From Clostridia bacterium (GTDB taxonomy: Bacteria > Bacillota > Clostridia > Oscillospirales > Acutalibacteraceae): a stretch of DNA of 64,000 bases. This document shows positions 7,711-14,874 of this stretch, one piece after another. The translations under genes and the position numbers were made by a program. The stretch is taken from the NCBI GenBank assembly GCA_017415025.1, contig JAFQJH010000004.1, positions 62,001-126,000 on the forward strand, given 5' to 3'. The notes under the pieces were generated by a model that saw nothing but the letters and a program-made list of their open reading frames with translations, was not told the origin of the DNA and did not search any database. Position 1 is the stretch's first letter, and each line of letters opens with the position of its first letter.

Positions 7711-9531
7711 TTATTTTTTCTTGAACATCTGCTTCATACGAAGCTCCTTTGAAAGAACGCGTTTACGAAGCCTGAGTGACTGCGGTGTAACCTCAAGAAG
7801 CTCATCGTCCTTGATAAATTCCATTGACTGCTCAAGGCTGAGCGTAGTCGGAGGTACAAGACGAAGTGCATCGTCACTGCCTGCAGCACGGGTGTTTGTC
7901 ATCTGCTTTTTCTTGCAGACGTTGCAGACGATATCCTCGTTTCTTGAGCATTCGCCGACAATCATACCCTCATAAACCTCAAGTCCCGGTCCGATAAAGA
8001 GACGTCCTCTGTCCTGAGTATTGAAAAGACCGTAGCCCGTACTTGTGCCCGTTTCGTGGACAACGATTGAGCCGCGCTCGCGTGTGAGCATATCACCCTT
8101 ATACGGCTCATAGCCTGCAAAGAGCTGATTCATAATACCGTTACCGTTGGTGTCCGTCATAAACTCCGAGCGGTAGCCGATAAGACCTCTTGACGGAATT
8201 TTGAATTCAAGGTGAGTCGCACCGCCGTCGCGCGAGCCCATATTTTCAAGCTCACCCTTGCGTGAGCCGAGCTTTTCGATAACTGCGCCGACATACTGCT
8301 CGGGAACCTCAACGATAAGAAGCTCCATCGGCTCGCAAAGCTGACCGTTAATTGTTTTATAGATAACCTCGGGGCGTGAAACCTGGAATTCATAGCCCTG
8401 ACGGCGCATCGTTTCGATAAGAATTGAAAGGTGAAGCTCACCTCTGCCCGAAACCTTGAAGGTGTCTGTTGAGTCAGTTTCCTCAACGCGCATACTTACG
8501 TTTGTTTCAACCTCCTTGAAAAGGCGGTCACGGATATTTCGGGAAGTTACAAACTTACCCTCGCGGCCTGCAAACGGGCTGTCATTGACAATGAAATTCA
8601 TTGAAATTGTCGGCTCGTCAATCTTGACGAAGGGAAGCGGCTCAATACAGTCGGGTGCGCAGGCTGTCTCACCGATATTAAGGTCAACAATACCCGAAAC
8701 GCAAACGATATCACCCATCATTGCCGACTCAACCTCAACACGTCGGAGTCCTTCAAACTGATACAGACGTGAGATTTTAACGTTCTGTGTCTCGCCGTCC
8801 TGCTTGCAGAGAACAACGCTGTCACCGCGCTTTATCTGACCTCTTTCAACTCTGCCGACACCGATACGGCCGATATAATCATCATAATCAAGGCTCGAAA
8901 AAAGAATCTGAAGCGGAGCATCAATCTCTCCCTCGGGCGGCCGGATGTGCTCAAGGATTGAGTCAAGAAGCGGTCGCATATCGCCCTCGCGCACATCAGA
9001 ATCAAGTGAAGAATAGCCCTCTCTTGCCGAAGCAAAAACCACGGGGAATTCAATCTGATCATCATCCGCACCAAGCTCAATAAATAAGTCCAGCACCTCG
9101 TCAATAACCTCGTCGGGTCTTGCGCCCGGTCGGTCAATTTTATTGACGACAACGAGAACCTTTTTCTTGAGTCCGAGTGCTTTTTTGAGAACAAAGCGTG
9201 TCTGCGGCATACAGCCCTCAAACGCATCAACAAGAAGAAGCACACCGTCAACCATCATAAGAATACGCTCAACCTCGCCGCCGAAATCAGCGTGGCCGGG
9301 AGTGTCAACGATATTGATTTTTGTGTCTTTATAATGAACTGACGTGTTTTTTGAAAGAATGGTAATTCCGCGCTCTCTTTCGAGGTCGTTGGAGTCCATA
9401 ACTCTGTCCTGCACCTGCTCATTCTCGCGGAAGATACCGCTCTGCTTGAGCATTTCGTCAACCAGCGTTGTCTTGCCGTGGTCAACGTGTGCGATAATCG
9501 CAACGTTTCTGATTGAATCTCTTTTTGTCAT
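7711..9531 (-). CDS. typA: TypA/BipA ribosome-associated translational GTPase
   Basis: A 606-aa GTPase of the elongation-factor-G class that binds ribosomes and helps late 50S assembly and stress or cold adaptation. The P-loop AHVDHGKT (14-21), DTPGHADFGGEVER switch II and NKIDRPGAR are intact, followed by domain II, EF-G III/V-like domains and the TypA-specific C-terminal domain (FNTQDRGRLFIGPG region). Full length. First gene of a five-gene operon, with a consensus promoter just upstream. Confidence 0.97.
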   Translation of the reverse strand: MTKRDSIRNVAIIAHVDHGKTTLVDEMLKQSGIFRENEQVQDRVMDSNDLERERGITILSKNTSVHYKDTKINIVDTPGHADFGGEVERILMMVDGVLLLVDAFEGCMPQTRFVLKKALGLKKKVLVVVNKIDRPGARPDEVIDEVLDLFIELGADDDQIEFPVVFASAREGYSSLDSDVREGDMRPLLDSILEHIRPPEGEIDAPLQILFSSLDYDDYIGRIGVGRVERGQIKRGDSVVLCKQDGETQNVKISRLYQFEGLRRVEVESAMMGDIVCVSGIVDLNIGETACAPDCIEPLPFVKIDEPTISMNFIVNDSPFAGREGKFVTSRNIRDRLFKEVETNVSMRVEETDSTDTFKVSGRGELHLSILIETMRRQGYEFQVSRPEVIYKTINGQLCEPMELLIVEVPEQYVGAVIEKLGSRKGELENMGSRDGGATHLEFKIPSRGLIGYRSEFMTDTNGNGIMNQLFAGYEPYKGDMLTRERGSIVVHETGTSTGYGLFNTQDRGRLFIGPGLEVYEGMIVGECSRNEDIVCNVCKKKQMTNTRAAGSDDALRLVPPTTLSLEQSMEFIKDDELLEVTPQSLRLRKRVLSKELRMKQMFKKK

Positions 9532-9569
9532 AATATCCGTCCTTGCATTTATATCTCTTACAACCTTAT

Positions 9570-9598
9570 ATTTTAATATATTTAAGATGTATAGTCAA
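9570..9598 (-). promoter_or_regulatory. Promoter of the typA operon
   Basis: Minus strand: TTGACT (9598-9593), 17-base spacer, TAAAAT (9575-9570), about 39 bases before the typA ATG. Confidence 0.75.
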
Positions 9599-9607
9599 GA
9601 AAAATCA

Positions 9608-9636
9608 TTGATTTCCGTCTCTCTTTATGCTACAAT
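9608..9636 (+). promoter_or_regulatory. Promoter of the plus-strand metallophosphoesterase
   Basis: TTGATT (9608-9613), 17-base spacer, TACAAT (9631-9636), 37 bases before the ATG at 9674. It is divergent from the typA promoter; the two -35 boxes are about 10 bases apart. Confidence 0.6.
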
Positions 9637-9673
9637 TTCCCAAAATGATATAACAAACAGAAGAGGTGTTTGT

Positions 9674-11302
9674 ATGATAAGCAGAGAAGAGTGGAAGACC
9701 TTGCGCGGCTCGCAGAAAAGCCCTGACCATATTATGCTTTCCGTCAAGGGAAATCCCGAAACATCAATGACCGTTACCTGGCGCACCTGCACGGATATTA
9801 CGGACGGCTATGCCCTTTGCCGTGAGGTCGGCGGTGAAAAATGGCTGCGTTTTGATGCAGCTATGGGTAACTTCGAGTCAGATATGGATTCAAGCCATAT
9901 TTTCTGGGCAGATATGACAGGTCTTAAGCCTGACACAAAATACGAATATAATGTCGGCGACGATGAAAACAGAAGCGAAAATTACAGCTTTTCAACCGTC
10001 CCCGAAAACCTCGATGATTTCAGCTTCGTCTGCTTTTCCGACGTTCAGACGGGCGGTCCCGTTCCCCCTGCCGATTATTCGGGCTTCAACAAATTTCTCA
10101 AGGAAACTCTTAAAAAGCATCCCGAGGTACGCTTCATCCTCACCGCAGGCGATAACACAAACTGCGGTCAGACCGATATTCAGTGGACAGGCGCGCTCGA
10201 GGGCTACAAGGGCGTTATGGAATACATTCCGCTGATGATGGCTATGGGCAATCACGACGATATGGGCTTTGAAAATTACTTCACCTTCGAGGGTAAATAC
10301 TACTGTGAGAAGGCGGATTATTTCCGCAATCAGTTCGGCGGTGCTTACGCCGACAACGGTCCTGAAGGGTGGAAAACAGCCAACTATTCCTTTGATTACG
10401 GCAACGCTCATTTTACCGCAATCGGCATCAGCGGTCCCGAGGACGTCAACGAATGGCTGATCAAGGATACCGATGCGAGCGACAAAACGTGGAAATTCGG
10501 CTCGTATCACTTTCCCGTCTGCTATGCGGGCAGTGACCTTTCGTGCGACGATGCCTACCCGATGATGATGGAGGGTATGGAAAAATTTGACGTTATGTTC
10601 AGCGGCCACGAGCACTGCTTCTCGAGAAGCTATCCGAGACGCGGTGAAAACCTCTGGGACAAGCCGTCGGAGGGTACTGTTTTCTACAACCTCGGCAGCG
10701 GCAACAGAAATCCGTCAAGAATGCTTGCTCTGCCCAAGCTCTGGAACTGCGCGTGGTATCCGCACGAGGAAAAGCTTTCGATGTACGCAATCGTTCACGT
10801 TGAGAAAAACAAGGTTACACTCACCTCTTACCTCGAGGACGGCAGAATCGCCGACCGTTGCGTTATTGATAAGGAAAACGACTGCATTGAACCCGTTGCG
10901 CTCGCTCCTATTTATGCTGAAACACGAATGATGTTCAAGGGCGCTGACCTCGGACTTTGCGCAAGAACGACCTCGGGCGAATGCATAGACGGAGTGTGGC
11001 ACGTTCCTGCGGCAATACTATTCCGCTATGCAGGCTTTGACGTTGTTCTTGACAAGGGTACGGTTTACATTGAGGCATACCGCCACAAGGCTACATTCAC
11101 CGAGGGCAGTAACATTGCGGTTACAGACCGCGGAGAAATCGAAATGTCCCACGCCGTTGTACGCTCACAGCGCGATCAGCTTTACGTCCCCGTTGACGGA
11201 CTGTGCAAGGCTTTTGATATGAGATGCAACTACTACACAAGAAACAACATTCTCTCCTTTGAGCACGAAAAGCAGGATAAGCCCGTGCCCGTTCAGCCGT
11301 AA
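9674..11302 (+). CDS. Purple-acid-phosphatase-like metallophosphoesterase with copper-amine-oxidase-like C-terminal domain, no signal peptide
   Basis: A 542-aa protein. Residues about 15-110 look like the fibronectin-III-like N-domain of purple acid phosphatases (SMTVTWRT, LKPDTKYEYNVGD). The calcineurin-like domain has SDVQ (122-125), AGDN near 166, GNHDD near 196 and GHEHCFSR near 312. The C-terminal 120 residues resemble the Cu_amine_oxidN1 module (repeated beta/beta/alpha units, LYVPVDGL), often found in surface proteins. Unlike its neighbours it has no signal peptide from the ATG at 9674, which follows AAGAGGTG; in-frame codons upstream overlap the promoter and typA. It may be cytoplasmic or exported in an unrecognised way. 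Confidence 0.8.
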   Translation: MISREEWKTLRGSQKSPDHIMLSVKGNPETSMTVTWRTCTDITDGYALCREVGGEKWLRFDAAMGNFESDMDSSHIFWADMTGLKPDTKYEYNVGDDENRSENYSFSTVPENLDDFSFVCFSDVQTGGPVPPADYSGFNKFLKETLKKHPEVRFILTAGDNTNCGQTDIQWTGALEGYKGVMEYIPLMMAMGNHDDMGFENYFTFEGKYYCEKADYFRNQFGGAYADNGPEGWKTANYSFDYGNAHFTAIGISGPEDVNEWLIKDTDASDKTWKFGSYHFPVCYAGSDLSCDDAYPMMMEGMEKFDVMFSGHEHCFSRSYPRRGENLWDKPSEGTVFYNLGSGNRNPSRMLALPKLWNCAWYPHEEKLSMYAIVHVEKNKVTLTSYLEDGRIADRCVIDKENDCIEPVALAPIYAETRMMFKGADLGLCARTTSGECIDGVWHVPAAILFRYAGFDVVLDKGTVYIEAYRHKATFTEGSNIAVTDRGEIEMSHAVVRSQRDQLYVPVDGLCKAFDMRCNYYTRNNILSFEHEKQDKPVPVQP

Positions 11303-11339
11303 CAGACACTTTTGCGACATATTATGCAAATTTGAGGTA

Positions 11340-11368
11340 TTGACAAAAAAATACAACGGTGTTAAAAT
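11340..11368 (+). promoter_or_regulatory. Consensus promoter of small peptide gene 1
   Basis: TTGACA (11340-11345), exact 17-base spacer, TAAAAT (11363-11368). Confidence 0.85.
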
Positions 11369-11417
11369 ATATCCAAATAAGGTGGCTTTTCACCTGAAAT
11401 ACGAAAGGAGATTCATC

Positions 11418-11567
11418 ATGGATCAGATTACAGCAATTTTTGAAGGCATTGATTGGAATGGCATTCTTGACACAGTTATGAATAAGCTCACAGACCTCAT
11501 CGTTCAGATCGACTTCCAGAAGGTTCTCGACGCTCTCGGTGGTCTCATCGGTAGCTTACTCGGCTAA
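11418..11567 (+). CDS. Small acidic amphipathic helical protein 1 (49 aa), unknown function
   Basis: A 49-aa product beginning MDQITAIFEGIDWNG and ending GGLIGSLLG. The ATG follows GAAAGGAG at good spacing. There is no signal peptide, cysteine or double-glycine leader; seven Asp/Glu against two Lys give a strongly acidic charge. Hydrophobic residues recur every three to four positions, as expected for one or two amphipathic helices, and an ID(W/F)xx(I/V)LD motif occurs twice (residues 11-18 and 31-38), hinting at internal duplication. It is a paralogue of the next gene: both start MDQITA, carry IDFQ and end near GLIG. Own promoter and own terminator. I do not recognise a family; surfactant-like or leaderless-bacteriocin-like peptides and a membrane-associated structural peptide are possibilities. 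Confidence 0.75.
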   Translation: MDQITAIFEGIDWNGILDTVMNKLTDLIVQIDFQKVLDALGGLIGSLLG

Positions 11568-11579
11568 TTACATTAAACT

Positions 11580-11612
11580 TAAGCGGTCGGTTTTTCCGGC
11601 TGCTTATTTTTT
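11580..11612 (+). terminator. Intrinsic terminator of small peptide gene 1
   Basis: AAGCGGTCGG and CCGGCTGCTT pair around TTTTT (one mismatch, one G-T) and are followed by ATTTTTTT. Confidence 0.8.
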
Positions 11613-11635
11613 TGAAGAAAACGATTATTTTACTA

Positions 11636-11664
11636 TTGACAACAAGCTATACAAATGATAGAAT
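11636..11664 (+). promoter_or_regulatory. Consensus promoter of small peptide gene 2
   Basis: TTGACA (11636-11641), 17-base spacer, TAGAAT (11659-11664). It lies directly after the terminator of the first peptide gene, so the two are independent transcription units. Confidence 0.85.
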
Positions 11665-11716
11665 GTGTATAATCATAGGCGATATTTATCGCTATTTTAC
11701 GAAAGGAGAAAATATC

Positions 11717-11854
11717 ATGGATCAGATTACAGCATTCATCGAGAGCATTGATTTCGACGCTATCATCACAGCTATCACAGATTTCCTTGCAACAATCGAT
11801 TTCCAGGCTATCCTTGACGAGATCATGGCTATGGTTTCAGGTCTTATCGGCTAA
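11717..11854 (+). CDS. Small acidic amphipathic helical protein 2 (45 aa), paralogue of protein 1
   Basis: A 45-aa product starting MDQITAFIESIDFDA and ending MVSGLIG, preceded by GAAAGGAG. It has eight acidic and no basic residues, no Cys, no leader and the same repeated IDFxx(I) motif (11-16 and 27-32) in a helical hydrophobic pattern. It aligns end to end with protein 1 apart from a few residues. The gene has its own promoter and a strong terminator shared with the converging phosphatase gene. The acidity argues against an ordinary cationic antimicrobial peptide. Function unknown. Confidence 0.75.
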   Translation: MDQITAFIESIDFDAIITAITDFLATIDFQAILDEIMAMVSGLIG

Positions 11855-11875
11855 TTTGGAACATACCTAAAAATA

Positions 11876-11906
11876 ATGGGGCTGTTTTTCACAGCCCCTT
11901 ATTTTT
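11876..11906. terminator. Bidirectional intrinsic terminator
   Basis: GGGGCTGT (11878-11885) and ACAGCCCC (11891-11898) pair around TTTTC, followed by TTATTTTTT. It ends peptide gene 2 and probably also the converging minus-strand phosphatase gene. Confidence 0.9.
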
Positions 11907-13186
11907 TATTTTTCGATTGTAACACTGTCAAACATTTCGTTCGTATCCGTGTGATAGGATTTTACGGTAAGAGTATCTCCGTCAATGTCAAGTATCGAAT
12001 ATGTCGCTCTTCTTTCCTGCAAGGCAAAACTGCAGTATTCGGAAATTTCGTCGCCGATACCGCTGTAATTACTGCCCGAGGAAGAGTTCTGCGTAATATA
12101 AAGCGTTCCGTCAGGGTTGTTGTAAGCATCGGTTTTGCCGATATCAGACGTTATCTCCCCGTCCTTTATGATATGTGACCGGCTGTAATAATGGTCGTGA
12201 CCGCTGAGGCAGACGTCGATATCAAACTCGTCGATAAAAGGAACAACGGTTGTTCGTGCGAACTTGTTGCCGATATCGTCAGCACCGCGCGCATCAAACG
12301 GGCTGTGGTGCATCATCAGCACACGCCACTTTGCCTCTGGATAAGCCTTACAGGCATTTTTGATTATCCGTCTGTTTGCCGTGGGAAGGAAGTTGTTTGA
12401 ATCAACCACGATAAACAAAACGTCATTATAGCAGAAATAGTAGCCCTGACCTGCAGGCCAGCGGAAGAGAGTAAAGGTTTTATCGTTCGGATTGTTGAAA
12501 TGATGAGAATAATTTGTTGTATAAAAATCGTGGTTGCCGATTGCCGCCGCAACGGGAGTTGAGCGGAGAATTGACGGAGACTCAAAATAAGTATACTGCT
12601 CTTCGGAATAAGAGTCCTCTACCTGGTCACCGCTTGAAAGAATAAAATCAAACTCATTATTTTCCGATGCGGTTTCAAGAGTTTTTGTCCATCCGTAGGT
12701 GTCGTTCATATAGATTTCTTCCTGCGTACCGCTTGAACGGCCGATCTGCGAATCGGTTACAAAAAGTGCCGTCACGCCCTCTCCGTCACCCGTGGTAAAG
12801 GAATAAACCTCACTCTCGGTTTTATCAACCGTGTAACGGTAGTAGTAGACGGTGTTCGTTTCAAGCTCGGTTGCAGAAGCATTGTTTGTCCATTCAAAGC
12901 CGAAGAGGTTGAAATCACGCTTTACCTTGAGCTGTTTTGCATCGCTTAAATCCGCTTTCTTGCCGAGAACAATCTGTTCTCTCGTACTGAAAAACGATGA
13001 CTGCCAGGAGAAATTCATCTGCGTTTCGTCCTCGCCGGGAGTAAGGGTTATGTAGCCCGAGGATGCTTTGATATCCTCCCAGCCCGTCTGCCATTCCTCA
13101 AAGGTGCTTGCCGCACCTGCAGAAAAGGTAAAAAGACTGAAAACCAAAGAAATAATCAATATAACTGACAATAATTTTTTAGGCAT
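11906..13186 (-). CDS. Secreted purple-acid-phosphatase-like metallophosphoesterase
   Basis: A 426-aa exported phosphoesterase. Signal peptide 1-25 (FSAGA|AS) is followed by a beta-sandwich N-domain like that of purple acid phosphatases (MNFSWQSS, ELETNTVYYYRYTV) and a calcineurin-like domain with TDSQ, SSGDQVED, AIGNHDFY, MMHHSPF and SGHDHYYSRSH, so all metal and substrate histidines appear present. The likely role is release of phosphate from phosphomonoesters outside the cell. It is the third metallophosphoesterase within about 9 kb. Unlike two other secreted enzymes here it lacks the aromatic C-terminal helix. Confidence 0.88.
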   Translation of the reverse strand: MPKKLLSVILIISLVFSLFTFSAGAASTFEEWQTGWEDIKASSGYITLTPGEDETQMNFSWQSSFFSTREQIVLGKKADLSDAKQLKVKRDFNLFGFEWTNNASATELETNTVYYYRYTVDKTESEVYSFTTGDGEGVTALFVTDSQIGRSSGTQEEIYMNDTYGWTKTLETASENNEFDFILSSGDQVEDSYSEEQYTYFESPSILRSTPVAAAIGNHDFYTTNYSHHFNNPNDKTFTLFRWPAGQGYYFCYNDVLFIVVDSNNFLPTANRRIIKNACKAYPEAKWRVLMMHHSPFDARGADDIGNKFARTTVVPFIDEFDIDVCLSGHDHYYSRSHIIKDGEITSDIGKTDAYNNPDGTLYITQNSSSGSNYSGIGDEISEYCSFALQERRATYSILDIDGDTLTVKSYHTDTNEMFDSVTIEK

Positions 13187-13242
13187 AAAATCACCTCACG
13201 GAAATTATAACATATATTTGAAAATCCGTAACGGAAAATTTG

Positions 13243-13271
13243 TTGACAATTTTTTGTATAAAATATATAAT
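13243..13271 (+). promoter_or_regulatory. Perfect consensus promoter of the FHA gene
   Basis: TTGACA (13243-13248), 17-base spacer, TATAAT (13266-13271), followed by AGGAGG before the ATG at 13298. Confidence 0.9.
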
Positions 13272-13297
13272 CGTTTTGTCAGGAGGTGTGAACGCTA

Positions 13298-13687
13298 ATG
13301 GAAGATATGATGTCAGTTTTCAGGTATCTTATACCCGTGCTGTGCTTTGTTGTAGTTGCGTATTGCATAAAGCATCTTTTGCAGAGCAAGGCTCCGAAGG
13401 TAACGCCCGCGTGTCTTATTGACGAGATGACGGGAGACGAGTACCTTATCACCAACTGGGAGACCTCCGTGGGCAGAAGTAACGCCTGCGACATCGTGCT
13501 CAACTATTCAACCGTTTCACGTTTTCACGCTGTTATTTCCAAGCACAAAAAGGGCTGGGTGCTGACAGATACCAACTCCAGCGCAGGAACATACATCGGC
13601 AAAACACAGGTGCAGAAAAGTGTTGTAATTAATGACGGAGACGAAATCTCCTTCGGCGGAATTATCCTTCGTTTCAGAGTAAAATAA
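13298..13687 (+). CDS. Membrane-anchored FHA domain protein
   Basis: A 129-aa protein with one N-terminal membrane helix (about 9-27) and a cytosolic FHA domain, which binds phosphothreonine peptides. Diagnostic blocks: TSVGRSNACDI (56-66), STVSRFHAVI (71-80), NSSAGTYIG and NDGDEISFGG. In Firmicutes such proteins usually act with PASTA Ser/Thr kinases in cell-wall or division control; no kinase gene lies in this window. The gene stands alone between a perfect promoter and a hairpin (13686-13730). Confidence 0.88.
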   Translation: MEDMMSVFRYLIPVLCFVVVAYCIKHLLQSKAPKVTPACLIDEMTGDEYLITNWETSVGRSNACDIVLNYSTVSRFHAVISKHKKGWVLTDTNSSAGTYIGKTQVQKSVVINDGDEISFGGIILRFRVK

Positions 13688-13730
13688 GAAGCTGTTTTTT
13701 ATCACGGATAAAAGACGGCTTCTTGTGCTT
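13686..13730 (+). terminator. Probable terminator of the FHA gene
   Basis: AAGAAGC pairs with GCTTCTT and TTTTTTATC with GATAAAA in one long imperfect hairpin, followed by GTGCTTTTTTATC. Confidence 0.55.
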
Positions 13731-13780
13731 TTTTATCAAAAAAATTGCATCATTTTTTATTCTCAATTTCGCGTTTTCTC

Positions 13781-13810
13781 TTGAACAATAATACATTTAT
13801 ATGGTAAAAT
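13781..13810 (+). promoter_or_regulatory. Promoter of the inositol operon
   Basis: TTGAAC (13781-13786), 18-base spacer ending TGG (extended -10), TAAAAT (13805-13810), 40 bases before the iolC ATG. I see no clear operator palindrome. Confidence 0.65.
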
Positions 13811-13850
13811 ATTATGAATGATTTAAAAATTGGTTTTGGAGGCTGATTTT

Positions 13851-14864
13851 ATGAAATACATTGAGTTTGACGAGTCAAGAGAGCTCGATCTTATTCCGAT
13901 AGGACGAGTTGCCATTGACTTTAACCCGACCGATTATTACAACACGCTCGACAAGTGCGAAAACTACAAAAAATATGTCGGCGGCTCACCTGCCAATATT
14001 GCCGTAGGTCTTGCAAGACTCGGCAAAAAGGTCGGCTTCATCGGCAAGGTTTCCGATGACCAGTTCGGCACTTATGTTGAAAACTTCTTCAAGGATGAGG
14101 GAATCGACATTTCTCACATCACGCGCACAAAGGGCGGCGAAAAGCTCGGTCTGACCTTCACGGAAATAAAATCAGAGCACGAAAGCAGTATTCTTATGTA
14201 CCGTGACGGTATTGCTGACCTTATGCTCCACCCCGACGACGTTGACGAGGATTACATCAAGAGCGCAAAGGCTATTCTCATCAGCGGTACCGCACTTTCA
14301 CAGAGCCCGTCAAGAGAGGCTTGTCTGAAGGCTATGTACCTTGCTAAGAAGGTCGGCACAAAGGTTATTTTTGATATTGACTACCGTCCCTACAACTGGA
14401 AGAATATGGACGAAATCGCAATCTACTATTCGGTAGTTGCTTCAAACAGCGATATGGTTATGGGCTCACGCGAGGAGTTCGACCTCACGGAAGCAATCTC
14501 CGCACCGGGCAGAACAGACAAGGAAACTGCCGCTCATTGGATGAGTATGGGTAACAAGATTGTTATCATCAAGCACGGCAAGGAGGGCTCAACCGCTCAC
14601 ACTGCAGAGGGCGAATATTCAATCAAGCCCTTCCCCGTCAAGGCTTTCAAATCCTTCGGCGGCGGTGACGGCTACGGCTCGGCATTCATCTACGGTCTTC
14701 TCGAGGAATGGGATATTATGGACTGCCTCGAGCTCGGCTCGGCTTCAGCTTCAATGCTCGTTGCGGCTCACGGCTGTTCACTCTTTATGCCGACGGTAGA
14801 CGAAATCAAGGCTTTCATCAAGGATGAAAAAGAAAAATACGGCGAAATGGTCGCCCGTGCATAA
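13851..14864 (+). CDS. iolC: 5-dehydro-2-deoxygluconokinase
   Basis: A 337-aa PfkB-family sugar kinase that phosphorylates 5-dehydro-2-deoxygluconate in myo-inositol catabolism. The N-terminal PfkB block GGSPANIAVGLARLG (44-58) and the C-terminal active-site block GGGDGYGSAF, with the general-base Asp, are present. The ATG at 13851 follows TTGGAGG; a TTG 21 bases earlier is less likely. It is the first gene of the five-gene cluster with iolD-iolE-mmsA-iolG, which decides its substrate among PfkB kinases. Confidence 0.9.
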   Translation: MKYIEFDESRELDLIPIGRVAIDFNPTDYYNTLDKCENYKKYVGGSPANIAVGLARLGKKVGFIGKVSDDQFGTYVENFFKDEGIDISHITRTKGGEKLGLTFTEIKSEHESSILMYRDGIADLMLHPDDVDEDYIKSAKAILISGTALSQSPSREACLKAMYLAKKVGTKVIFDIDYRPYNWKNMDEIAIYYSVVASNSDMVMGSREEFDLTEAISAPGRTDKETAAHWMSMGNKIVIIKHGKEGSTAHTAEGEYSIKPFPVKAFKSFGGGDGYGSAFIYGLLEEWDIMDCLELGSASASMLVAAHGCSLFMPTVDEIKAFIKDEKEKYGEMVARA

Positions 14865-14874
14865 GGAGAGTATT

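Noticed and set aside
9992-10615. 207-codon frame antisense to the metallophosphoesterase
   Set aside because: No ribosome site, no domain; mirror of a gene with intact catalytic motifs.
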